Shown here: positions 1-6,077 of the stretch, in pieces
Position numbering within the stretch: the first letter of the stretch is position 1
Layout of the letters: each line of letters begins with the position of its first letter
Source: JAJFTV01 sp964532655
Lineage (GTDB): Bacteria > Chloroflexota > Anaerolineae > Anaerolineales > Anaerolineaceae
Assembly (NCBI GenBank): GCA_964532655.1
Contig: CAZHMZ010000173.1
Location: 1-7,549, forward strand
Direction of reading: 5' to 3'
Length of the DNA stretch: 7,549 bases
Notes under the pieces: model-generated
Seen by the model: only the letters and a program-made list of their open reading frames with translations
Database searches by the model: none
Told to the model about the DNA's origin: nothing
Program-made: the position numbers and the translations under genes

Positions 1-40
1 AGGAATAGAAATGGCGTCGGGAAATGATTTCCTGACGCCA
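1..40 (-). terminator. Intrinsic terminator behind the SHOCT gene
   Basis: Positions 12-24 and 28-40 form a 13-bp stem (one G-T wobble) around a 3-nt loop. Read on the minus strand, the stem is followed by a T-rich run (TTTCTATTCCT, positions 11-1). It lies about 100 nt past the stop codon of the minus-strand SHOCT gene, which is the only gene it could serve in this window. On the plus strand no T run follows, so it appears one-directional. Confidence 0.75.
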
Positions 41-68
41 TGATCTATGTTTACGAAGATTGTTTTTC

Positions 69-130
69 TCGACAGACAGAGTTCGTTTATCTGATCAGCA
101 GATTTTGATAAACGATCCAGTGACTGTCGA
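69..130. repeat. Nested inverted repeats in the 3' region of the SHOCT gene
   Basis: An outer 7-bp inverted repeat (TCGACAG at 69-75, CTGTCGA at 124-130) encloses an inner 9-bp one (TCGTTTATC at 83-91, GATAAACGA at 107-115). The inner loop includes part of the short palindrome CTGATCAG (91-98). Neither strand has a T run after the structure, so it is not itself a terminator. It may be a structured 3' untranslated segment that stabilises the SHOCT mRNA, or a protein-binding site. The function is unknown. Confidence 0.4.
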
Positions 131-138
131 TCTATGAA

Positions 139-393
139 TTACCTGTCCAGTTCTGACAGCATCTCGCGATACTGCTCCAGGGTGATTTCACCCCGTGCAT
201 AACGCTGCTGCAGTATCTCTTTGGCACTGAATTGCATGGGAGTGCGTCCGGCAAAGGAACCTATATGCGGACCATTCATCCGCCGTGCCAGCCACACGAT
301 CAGCAGAATGATGCCCACCAGAATCGCCACGCCAATCAACAGGCCAAGAATCATCCCAAACCATCCGAACCCATACATACCCCATCCGTGCAT
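139..393 (-). CDS. Small membrane-anchored SHOCT-domain protein
   Basis: This 84-residue protein has a short Gly/Trp/Met-rich N-terminus (HGWGMYGFGWFG), one strongly hydrophobic helix at about residues 12-36, a basic stop-transfer patch (ARR, 36-38), a short linker and a C-terminal SHOCT domain at about 57-83. The SHOCT signature is clear: a helix, then RYARGEIT, then LEQYREMLSEL. Known SHOCT proteins are small, often membrane-tethered, and thought to mediate oligomerisation; most have no defined biochemical role. The ATG at 393-391 is preceded by GGAGGT at 406-401 with 7-nt spacing, which fixes the start. The stop is TAA. The gene is monocistronic on its strand and points away from the ABC ATPase remnant. 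No metal-binding or catalytic residues are apparent. Family assignment is confident; function is not. Confidence 0.85.
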   Translation of the reverse strand: MHGWGMYGFGWFGMILGLLIGVAILVGIILLIVWLARRMNGPHIGSFAGRTPMQFSAKEILQQRYARGEITLEQYREMLSELDR

Positions 394-596
394 ATCGTAT
401 ACCTCCGAAGAATGCGATTTGCGGAATATTGTTTATTCTTCCGTCATCTTATCCCGGTCTGATTAAGCGTTGGTGAAGAAGATTTGAATTTCCTGTGAAG
501 ATGTTCCCAATGTGACGACTATCATATACCACGGTTTTCTCAAAAATCGATATTTCATGCCTGTAGATTGCAACCATGGAGTAGATTTGACTATGA
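394..596. other. Non-coding stretch between the SHOCT gene and the ABC remnant
   Basis: This region should hold the promoter of the minus-strand SHOCT gene, but I see no hexamer pair good enough to name. It would also have carried the first half of the ABC ATPase read on the plus strand. No P-loop-like coding (GxxGxGKS/T) was found in any plus-strand frame, so that half has been lost rather than merely shifted. Overlapping short ORFs here are antisense shadows of the SHOCT gene. Confidence 0.5.
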
Positions 597-994
597 AATT
601 CTATGTTGACTGTATCCGAAAATATCACCTACCCGATGGAACTGCACGGTAATAAAGGTGAAAAAGTTCGCAACTGTGCCCGGGAACTGGCGACACAGGC
701 GGCGCACTGCCAGAAACAGTACTCAACCGGTTTCCAAACATGCTCTCGGGCGGAAAGCAACAACGGGTAGGTATCGCACGCGCGATGTCTATGCATACAC
801 GCTTGCTTCTGGCAGATGACCCAACCGGCAACCTGGATGAGGAAAACAGTCAGAACATCATTGAAATATTGGTTAGGCTTGCCCATACATACGAGTACTG
901 TGTGATCATCGCCACCCATGATTTGATTATCCTGCCAGGGACGGATGTGGTGTTTCGTGTGAATCACGGAATTCTTACCCATCAGGGAGCGTAA
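597..994 (+). pseudogene. ABC transporter ATPase remnant (LolD/MacB type)
   Basis: The first piece, read from 597, gives NSMLTVSENITYPMELHG and then an ARELATQ stretch, matching the region after the Q-loop in LolD/MacB-type ATPases. Around 699-701 one base appears missing. The reading then continues in another frame as ALPETVLNRFPN, the ABC signature LSGGKQQR, Walker B (LLLAD-D-PTGNLD), the D-loop and the switch histidine (IATHD), ending at TAA 992-994. The N-terminal 80-90 residues, including Walker A, are absent and a stop (TGA 594-596) precedes the first piece. Walker B has Asp where the catalytic Glu normally sits. No permease gene follows. Such ATPases power lipoprotein or peptide/drug export with FtsX-like permeases. 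The 740-994 segment could be called as an 84-residue gene, but it cannot bind ATP normally and is best read as a relic. Confidence 0.85.
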
Positions 995-1097
995 TACTTA
1001 CCCCGATTCCGGCAACTCCAACCACGGGAGAGACAATCGATACACATGTGCGATTCACAGTCAATTTGAACCTGTCGCAGTTCTCGTAAAGAGCAAA

Positions 1098-1643
1098 CTA
1101 TGTGTCGCACAACTTCTTGAGGAAATCAGGAACATGGGTATTGAAGATGTAAACCATGGTCTCTACCGGCACCACCATCCCGTCCCGACCCCATTTTGTG
1201 GTCAGTGCAGCTAATGCCTTGATCGTGTAAACTAATTCCACCAGTTCAGGGGCCGTCCATTGGTGATTCTTTCGTTTCGTCACATTGGCTTTGACGGCAT
1301 TATATCCTCCGCGATAACCATATTCCAGGATGGAATTGTTGTCATTTTCCCAGTAAATTTTAGTGAATAACAGTTTATGCTCAAGGAGATTCTGGAACAT
1401 CAGGCGATGGCCCTGGTCCCAAGTTTTGGCATCACCGATCTGATAAAGAGTGCTGTTCATCATGTAATCCCATAGCCATTGGGGGACCGCATAAATATCG
1501 CAAAAATGCGAGTAAAAAGTTGATCTGGGCACTCCGCTAATCTGGCATAACTCAACTACACTGATATCCCCCAGTCTCTTTGTCTGCACCAATTGTTCGA
1601 GACCCCTACAGATCAGAAAAAAAGTTTGATCATGTCTTGACAA
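1098..1643 (-). CDS. TetR-family transcriptional regulator, divergent from the flavoprotein
   Basis: This is a 181-residue protein with an N-terminal TetR-type helix-turn-helix at about residues 27-48 (ISVVELCQISGVPRSTFYSHF, ending in the characteristic FYxHF). An alpha-helical ligand/dimer domain follows. The C-terminal part does not match the classic TetR drug-binding domain and resembles the varied C-termini of short TetR/AcrR-like regulators. The start is a TTG at 1643-1641: no in-frame ATG lies nearby, and GGAGAGGG (1656-1649) sits 5 nt upstream, an excellent ribosome site. The stop is TAG. It is transcribed away from the flavoprotein gene, and their shared 241-bp region contains several inverted repeats, so it most likely represses or activates that gene and itself. 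The inducer is unknown. It converges with the ABC remnant, with only about 100 bp of featureless sequence between them. Confidence 0.85.
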   Translation of the reverse strand: MSRHDQTFFLICRGLEQLVQTKRLGDISVVELCQISGVPRSTFYSHFCDIYAVPQWLWDYMMNSTLYQIGDAKTWDQGHRLMFQNLLEHKLLFTKIYWENDNNSILEYGYRGGYNAVKANVTKRKNHQWTAPELVELVYTIKALAALTTKWGRDGMVVPVETMVYIFNTHVPDFLKKLCDT

Positions 1644-1648
1644 ATGAT

Positions 1649-1656
1649 CCCTCTCC
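1649..1656 (-). promoter_or_regulatory. Ribosome binding site fixing a TTG start
   Basis: On the minus strand GGAGAGGG lies 5 nt before TTG (1643-1641). With no alternative in-frame ATG close by, this strong site is the reason for accepting a TTG start for the TetR-like regulator. Confidence 0.7.
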
Positions 1657-1692
1657 GGACGTGATAGACAGTTTGGCGAATGTTAATCTGAC

Positions 1693-1713
1693 TTAATGAA
1701 AAATAGACATTAA
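1693..1713. promoter_or_regulatory. Inverted repeat, candidate operator on the regulator side
   Basis: TTAATG (1693-1698) and CATTAA (1708-1713) form a perfect 6-bp inverted repeat with a 9-nt spacer. If the minus-strand -10 box TATAAT at 1734-1729 is used, the repeat falls just downstream of the transcription start of the regulator gene, a common position for autorepression. AT-rich repeats arise by chance, so this is tentative. Confidence 0.3.
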
Positions 1714-1721
1714 TTGAAAAT

Positions 1722-1768
1722 TGTTCAGATTATACCCGAAATTTTGAACAAAAATGCAAAGCTGTTCA
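1722..1768. promoter_or_regulatory. Three TGTTCA half-sites in alternating orientation
   Basis: TGTTCA occurs at 1722-1727 and 1763-1768 and its complement TGAACA at 1745-1750. The first pair extends to 7 bp (TTGTTCA / TGAACAA, 17-nt spacer). The second pair is spaced by 12 nt. The cluster sits midway between the divergent genes and also overlaps a possible minus-strand -10 box (TATAAT, 1734-1729). It is a good candidate binding region for the TetR-like regulator encoded at 1098-1643. Confidence 0.4.
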
Positions 1769-1797
1769 TTGCTTTCGGTTATCAGAATCAATAAAAT
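1769..1797 (+). promoter_or_regulatory. Candidate sigma70 promoter of the flavoprotein gene
   Basis: TTGCTT (1769-1774), a 17-bp spacer and TAAAAT (1792-1797) make a reasonable -35/-10 pair. The predicted start near 1804 leaves an 80-nt leader before the ATG at 1885. The -35 matches consensus only in TTG plus one base, so confidence is moderate. Confidence 0.45.
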
Positions 1798-1806
1798 ATA
1801 ACCGAA
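1774..1806. promoter_or_regulatory. 9-bp inverted repeat spanning the flavoprotein promoter
   Basis: TTCGGTTAT (1774-1782) and ATAACCGAA (1798-1806) are perfect inverted copies separated by 15 nt. The repeat covers the spacer, the -10 box and the expected start of the candidate plus-strand promoter, so a dimer bound here would block RNA polymerase. No T run follows, which argues against a terminator. Confidence 0.45.
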
Positions 1807-1884
1807 TTTGCAGGAAAACAAATCCCCACCTAACATCCAATTATTTCGCCCCAAGAGATACTTTACTTTAACAGGAGGAGTCGT

Positions 1885-3708
1885 ATGAGCAGCAAAGTGT
1901 CAAGAAGGAAATTTTTAAAAGGTGCCGCCATCAGTTCTGCCAGTCTGGGTATCATCAGTGTAGCCGCATGCAGTCCCCGGGTTGTCAATGAAACTGCAGG
2001 CCAAACTGGAGCTGAGGCTACTGCTGAAGCCGTTCAGTCAGGCGCCATTCCCTCATCCCTTACCGCAGCAGAATTCAAGGATTCGAAGGTTGAACTTGAA
2101 CCCATCACCAGCTTTGGCGGTGAGGTTACTGCCGATATCATCGTGGTTGGTGCGGGAGCCGCTGGGGTGGTGGCAGCCATCACCGCAGCTGAAGAAGGCA
2201 GTTCGGTTGCATTGCTGCAAAAACAAAATGCAGTCGTTTCACAGGGTAACTGCGGTTCAGGCCTTATCGTCGATCAAAGCGATCCGGAAGGTTTACTGCG
2301 CTATATGCATCACACCAACAGCCTGAATAACTGGCGTTCTGATCCGGGACTGCTGAAGGCTTACGTGATGAATTCCGGTGAGGCTGTCAATTGGGTGTAC
2401 GACCGGGCTCGTTTGAACGGAACTTCCGCTGATAAACCGAATGACAAGGGACTGTTCATGTACCTGGATACCAGTCAGGATTTCACCGGTGAGTGGAGTG
2501 ATGGACGGTATTGTCGATTTGATTACGGTGCTGCGAAAACCCATATGTATGCCCCCTGGATGGGTCCCAAACCTAATAACATTGGCACCTACCTGCAATA
2601 TGTGTTGGATGAGGCCGTGGCTGAGTTTGGCGGCAAGTTGAAAGTCTATTATGAGACCCCTGGCGTTCAACTGGTCACTGAAAACGGTAAGGTAGTTGGG
2701 GCAATTGGAAAATTGACCGATGGCAGCTATGTGAAATTCAATGCCAACAAGGCAGTGATCCTTGCGACCGGTGATTATCAGAATAATCAATCCATGATCA
2801 ACCGCTGGTGCCCCGATGTGGCCGATTTTGACCGCAAGCAGTTTGATAAAACCGGTGACGGACATCTGATGGCCGTGACCGCCGGTGCCGTGATGGAAAA
2901 CCTGGGCCAGACCAAGATGCTGCATGACTTTGACGCTGGTTTGATGTACGAAGAGCCATTCCTGTACGTCAATATGCAGGGACAGCGCTTCTGCAATGAG
3001 TTTATCGGTTTTGTTTACATGAACGATATCATGCTGCACCAGGGTTTCTACAAAGGTGGGGCGAACTACACTTATCCGGAGAAGGGCTCAAAAGGCTGGT
3101 ATTGTCAGATTTATGACAGTGATTATATGGATCATGAAGCGGTCAGCGGTCTGGTTCCGCCCACAGTCATGGAAAAGTACATGCCCGCTATTACAGATGA
3201 GGAATATGCTGCATCCCATGACGGCGCCAAGCGCACTGGTGTTTTCACTTATCTGATCGATACATGGCGAGCTGATACTCTCGATGAACTCGCTGACAAG
3301 CTGGGCATCGAAGATAAAGCCGCATTCCTGGCATCTGTAGAACGGTATAACGAGTTATGTGAAAAGGGCCAGGATGAAGACTTTGGTAAAGACGCTAAAT
3401 GGATGAACCCGATCAAGACAGCGCCTTTCTATGGTATTCGCCGCCATCTTCGTGTATCCGCCTTATGCTCAGGTGTATATACCAATGCCAATGGCCAGGC
3501 TTTGGATACGAACAAAAACCCCATCGAAGGGCTGTATTGTGTAGGTAACCTCGGCGGGCAGTTCTACGGTGGCGCAGATTATCCATTCCATGCGACTGGC
3601 TTATCCATCGGCCGCTGTTACACCTTTGGCCGCCTGGCTGGCAAACATGCCAACTCGCTGGCAGGGGGAACCGGAGCCGTTGAAGAAACAGGTGTTGTAG
3701 CCAAGTAA
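1885..3708 (+). CDS. Tat-exported lipoprotein flavoprotein, FAD_binding_2 family (fumarate reductase/ketosteroid dehydrogenase superfamily)
   Basis: This 607-residue protein opens with a twin-arginine signal (SRRKFLK, 6-12), a hydrophobic stretch and a lipobox ending at Cys29 (VAAC), so it is probably exported folded with bound FAD and anchored by lipid outside the cytoplasm. A low-complexity Ala/Glu/Thr linker (about 31-60) leads to the FAD Rossmann motif GAGAAG (89-94). Other family landmarks are ATGDYQNN (294-301), TGDGHLMA (323-330), VNMQGQRFCNE (362-372) and the C-terminal FAD segment GLYCVGNLGG plus DYPFHATGLSIGRCYTFGRLAG (549-586). There is no haem motif CxxCH and no FMN-binding domain. 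The Arg and His residues needed for fumarate reduction appear absent, so the substrate is unknown; a reductase or dehydrogenase for an organic compound is likely. The ribosome site AGGAGGAG (1873-1880) fixes the start. It is a single-gene transcript opposite a TetR-like regulator. Confidence 0.88.
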   Translation: MSSKVSRRKFLKGAAISSASLGIISVAACSPRVVNETAGQTGAEATAEAVQSGAIPSSLTAAEFKDSKVELEPITSFGGEVTADIIVVGAGAAGVVAAITAAEEGSSVALLQKQNAVVSQGNCGSGLIVDQSDPEGLLRYMHHTNSLNNWRSDPGLLKAYVMNSGEAVNWVYDRARLNGTSADKPNDKGLFMYLDTSQDFTGEWSDGRYCRFDYGAAKTHMYAPWMGPKPNNIGTYLQYVLDEAVAEFGGKLKVYYETPGVQLVTENGKVVGAIGKLTDGSYVKFNANKAVILATGDYQNNQSMINRWCPDVADFDRKQFDKTGDGHLMAVTAGAVMENLGQTKMLHDFDAGLMYEEPFLYVNMQGQRFCNEFIGFVYMNDIMLHQGFYKGGANYTYPEKGSKGWYCQIYDSDYMDHEAVSGLVPPTVMEKYMPAITDEEYAASHDGAKRTGVFTYLIDTWRADTLDELADKLGIEDKAAFLASVERYNELCEKGQDEDFGKDAKWMNPIKTAPFYGIRRHLRVSALCSGVYTNANGQALDTNKNPIEGLYCVGNLGGQFYGGADYPFHATGLSIGRCYTFGRLAGKHANSLAGGTGAVEETGVVAK

Positions 3709-3734
3709 GGCCAGCAGATTATTTGTTTTATGAG

Positions 3735-3770
3735 GAAAGGGTGCCATTTTGTGCATCCTTTCTTTTATTT
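3735..3770 (+). terminator. Intrinsic terminator after the flavoprotein gene
   Basis: GAAAGGGTGC (3735-3744) pairs with GCATCCTTTC (3753-3762), a 10-bp stem with one G-T wobble and an 8-nt loop, followed by TTTTATTT. It begins 26 nt after the stop codon and shows that the flavoprotein gene is transcribed alone. Confidence 0.8.
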
Positions 3771-4066
3771 AGTTAAGTGATTTGGTTGGAGATGCAATTA
3801 ATCCAAAATGGCGTGCTATGGAGATCTCGTGAGGAACTTCTGAAAAACAGGCCCTTTTTTTGACGAAAAGAATCATCGAGGTAATTACGTTTATCAGCGA
3901 AACACCTACCACCAGATGTTTCCAGCCTTTAGAGCCTGGTGATTTTTGTATTGAGGTGATTTCTGATCCAAATTTTTGTGATCTATTTGATTTGCTTCTG
4001 GTTACTACGGAAAGCTTACTGACGGACCAGGTTGAAGTTGTTAATAAAACTCATATAGAAAATTGA
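3771..4066. other. Spacer between flavoprotein and MFS units, no convincing gene
   Basis: A 68-codon open frame runs from a TTG at 3860 to TGA 4064-4066. It has no ribosome site at a usable distance, and its acidic product (with a run DLFDLLLVTTESLL) resembles nothing I know. It ends directly at the -35 box of the next promoter. It could be the tail of a decayed gene, but I cannot support it as coding. No RNA gene or strong hairpin is visible. Confidence 0.35.
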
Positions 4067-4095
4067 TTGACAGCGCTAGATCATCCGTTTATACT
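4067..4095 (+). promoter_or_regulatory. Near-consensus sigma70 promoter of the MFS/TetR operon
   Basis: TTGACA (4067-4072), a 17-bp spacer and TATACT (4090-4095) give a perfect -35, optimal spacing and a 5/6 match at -10. The predicted start near 4101-4103 leaves a leader of about 36 nt before the MFS ATG at 4138. So strong a promoter implies that it is kept off by a repressor. Confidence 0.85.
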
Positions 4096-4099
4096 CGAT

Positions 4100-4121
4100 T
4101 TACTTACCGACCGGTAAGTAA
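4100..4121. promoter_or_regulatory. 22-bp palindromic operator for a TetR-family repressor
   Basis: TTACTTACCG (4100-4109) and CGGTAAGTAA (4112-4121) are perfect 10-bp inverted arms around a 2-nt centre (AC). The palindrome begins 4 bp after the -10 box and covers the expected transcription start, so a bound dimer would block initiation. The likely ligand is the TetR protein encoded at 5398-5982 in the same operon. Compact palindromes with ACCG/CGGT cores are typical of TetR-family operators. Confidence 0.8.
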
Positions 4122-4137
4122 GAAGAGGATTATTATT

Positions 4138-5386
4138 ATGAATGAGAAAACTCGTAACAGAATATTAATTGTATTATTCCTGGGTGTGTTGATGGGGGCC
4201 ATGGATATTGCGATTGTGGCTCCAGCTCTGCCGTCTATTCAAAAGTATTTTAGCGTGGGCGAACGAATTTTGGCCTGGACCTTTACCATCTACGTGCTGT
4301 TCAATTTGATTGGAACCCCGTTGATGGCTAAATTATCTGATAAGTTCGGCAGGCGGTCTATTTACATACTGGATGTGGTGATTTTCGCCACGGGTTCCAT
4401 TCTGGTGGCGTTATCACCGCAGAAATCATTTACCGTGATGTTGATAGGGCGGGCTCTTCAGGGCTTTGGCGCGGGTGGGATATTCCCGGTAGCCAGTGCT
4501 GTCATCGGCGATACCTTCCCGCCGGAAAAACGCGGCCGTGCTCTGGGGTTAATCGGAGCGGTGTTTGGGCTGGCGTTCCTGGTCGGGCCACTGCTGGGTG
4601 GTGTGATCTTGTCTTTTACTACCTGGCAATGGCTGTTCCTGATCAATTTGCCGATCGCTCTGTCCGTAATTGTGATGGGATGGCGTTTACTCCCCACCAA
4701 AAGTTCGGTTTCGCAGATGCGCTTTGATTGGGCCGGTCTGCTGGTTTTAAGCGTGCTTCTGGCATCCCTGACCTACAGCTTGAATCAAATCGATACACAG
4801 AATTTCTTCTCAAGCCTCGTTTCGGTACGCGTGTTGCCGTTCCTGTTGCTTGGTCTGGTATTGGTATTCATCTTTCCGATCGTGGAACGGAAGGCAGCAG
4901 ATCCGGTGGTCAATATGAACCTGTTCCGCCGCCGCCAGGTGCGANNNNNNNNNNNNNNNNNNNNNNNNNNNNNNNNNNNNNNNNNNNNNNNNNNNNNNNN
5001 NNNNNNNNNNNNNNNNNNNNNNNNNNNNNNNNNNNNNNNNNNNNGGCTTTATTCTGTCCGGTGTGGTGATCGGTTTTGGGCTTTCTTCGCTGTTGGGCGC
5101 TCCCATGCGGTATATTATGCTGAATGAAACATCCGCCGAAGATCGCACCTCAGCACAGGGGCTGATCTCGCTCTTTACCAGCATTGGTCAGTTAACCAGC
5201 AGCGCTCTGATCGGTGCAGTGGCGGCGTCCAGGGGCGGCGGTGTGGCAGGTTATGGCGGCGCTTACCGTTTGGTGGGTATTGTGGCAGTAATTATGATCT
5301 TTTTGACCCTGGGTTTGAAAAACCGCCAGCAGGAACTCTCTACCGCACAAAGTGACCCGTCGAATATGGTGACCGAATCCAAATAA
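4138..5386 (+). CDS. MFS drug exporter, DHA2 (14-helix) type, interrupted by an assembly gap
   Basis: The first 269 residues (4138-4944) and the last 113 (5045-5383, then TAA) are clearly one transporter. It is a plasma-membrane proton antiporter likely expelling drugs or toxic metabolites. Visible landmarks are Asp23 in helix 1 (GAMDIAIVAP), motif A AKLSDKFGRR (64-73) between helices 2 and 3, motif B with Arg105 (LIGRALQGFGAGG), the antiporter motif C VGPLLGG (149-155) in helix 5, and the conserved late segment GAPMRYIMLNE after the gap. About helices 9-11 fall in the missing part. The two pieces are in different frames as drawn, so the 100-N spacer is not the true length. The start is the ATG at 4138, with AGAGG 9 nt upstream; an in-frame upstream TTG/ATT-type extension would run through the promoter and operator. 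It leads an operon with the TetR gene 11 bp downstream. Confidence 0.88.
4945..5044. other. Assembly gap of 100 N inside the MFS gene
   Basis: Exactly 100 N, the usual placeholder for a gap of unknown size. The last codon before it (4942-4944) and the first in-frame codon after it (5045-5047) require a true gap that is a multiple of three if the gene is intact. Comparison with the usual DHA2 layout suggests roughly 90-100 residues are missing, so about 270-300 nt. Confidence 0.95.
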
Positions 5387-5397
5387 GGGAGGCCGGG

Positions 5398-5982
5398 ATG
5401 GTTGTTGAAGAATCTGGCATGCGAAACACGATTATTGAAAAAGCGAAAACCCTGTTTATCGAACACGGTTATCACGGCCTTTCCATGCGCGAGATCGCGG
5501 AAGAGGTGGGAGTTTCAAAGCCGGCGTTGTACTATCACTTCAAAGATAAAGAAGAGCTATTTTGCGCGGTGCTCAATAACGGAATTGAAGAAATTGGCGC
5601 TGTCATCGATTCGATCAACAACCAGCCTGGCACCAGTTCTGATAAGTTATGTCAGTTCATGAAATATGTACTGAATCAGCCCTCAGGATTGCGGGCGGTC
5701 ATCCATCTGGGAACCCAGGAAGTATCGCAATTGAGCCAGGGGGCCAGACAGGTATTTGCTGAATCCTACCGGCAGCAATTCCTTGGAAAACTTCGGGCCA
5801 TGATCCAGACCGGAATCGAAAAGGGTGAGTTTCGCGAGATGGATACCGACATTGCCACGTGGGGCTTACTGGGTTTGATGTTTCCCTATTTTTATCATAA
5901 CCAGTTCAGCTTTTCTGCGCTTTCGTCTAACCGGATCGATATGATTATCAGCCTGTATATGAAAGGTGTTCAGAAAAGCTGA
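5398..5982 (+). CDS. TetR/AcrR-family repressor of the efflux operon
   Basis: This 194-residue protein has a textbook TetR DNA-binding domain: RNTIIEKAKTLFIEHGYHGL (9-28) forms helix 1 and its turn, and REIAEEVGVSKPALYYHFKD (31-50) is the helix-turn-helix ending in YYHF. A helical ligand-binding and dimerisation domain follows (about 60-190) and is not specific enough to name the inducer. The ATG at 5398 follows GGGAGG (5387-5392) with 5-nt spacing and lies 11 nt after the MFS stop, so the two genes are co-transcribed and translation is tightly linked. The most economical reading is that it binds the 22-bp palindrome at 4100-4121, repressing the exporter and itself until an exported compound binds it. 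An alternative start at Met8 is possible but lacks a better ribosome site. Confidence 0.9.
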   Translation: MVVEESGMRNTIIEKAKTLFIEHGYHGLSMREIAEEVGVSKPALYYHFKDKEELFCAVLNNGIEEIGAVIDSINNQPGTSSDKLCQFMKYVLNQPSGLRAVIHLGTQEVSQLSQGARQVFAESYRQQFLGKLRAMIQTGIEKGEFREMDTDIATWGLLGLMFPYFYHNQFSFSALSSNRIDMIISLYMKGVQKS

Positions 5983-5987
5983 AATAA

Positions 5988-6019
5988 CCAGGATCAAAAA
6001 GGTAGTTCTCCAGGATCAA
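5988..6019 (+). repeat. Direct repeat CCAGGATCAA, two copies 22 bp apart
   Basis: Identical 10-mers at 5988-5997 and 6010-6019, with start-to-start distance 22 bp (about two helical turns), lie between the TetR gene and the SDR gene. This could be a binding site on one face of the helix or a small duplication. No promoter hexamers with good spacing were found next to it. Confidence 0.3.
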
Positions 6020-6077
6020 GCTGGCCGCGATTGATTTTTCGAAGTACATATTTGTGAACTCAGTAGAAAGAAGAGTG

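Noticed and set aside
221..466. Plus-strand open frames over the SHOCT gene
   Set aside because: Antisense to a well-supported SHOCT gene with a strong ribosome site; products are Pro/His/Arg-rich shadow sequences.
625..982. Minus-strand open frames opposite the ABC remnant
   Set aside because: They are antisense to clear ABC ATPase signature and Walker B coding, which explains the sequence fully.
995..1097. Bidirectional terminator between the convergent ABC remnant and the TetR-like gene
   Set aside because: Only a 5-bp TGCGA/TCGCA repeat with a long loop and the short palindrome CACATGTG were found; no T run follows either.
2293..3039. Long minus-strand open frame (248 codons)
   Set aside because: Lies wholly inside the flavoprotein gene, is rich in His/Ile typical of an antisense shadow, and has no family resemblance.
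3860..4066. Possible 68-residue gene with a TTG start
   Set aside because: No ribosome site at a usable distance, no recognisable family, and it ends at the -35 box of the next promoter; chance ORF or unrecognised remnant.
4063..4137. Upstream extension of the MFS reading frame to an alternative start near 4063
   Set aside because: It would put the -35, -10 and operator sequences inside the coding region and has no ribosome site; the ATG at 4138 has one and gives the usual short N-terminus before helix 1.
5063..5386. A separate 107-residue gene after the N gap
   Set aside because: Its sequence is the last helices of the same DHA2 transporter; it starts mid-helix and has no ribosome site.
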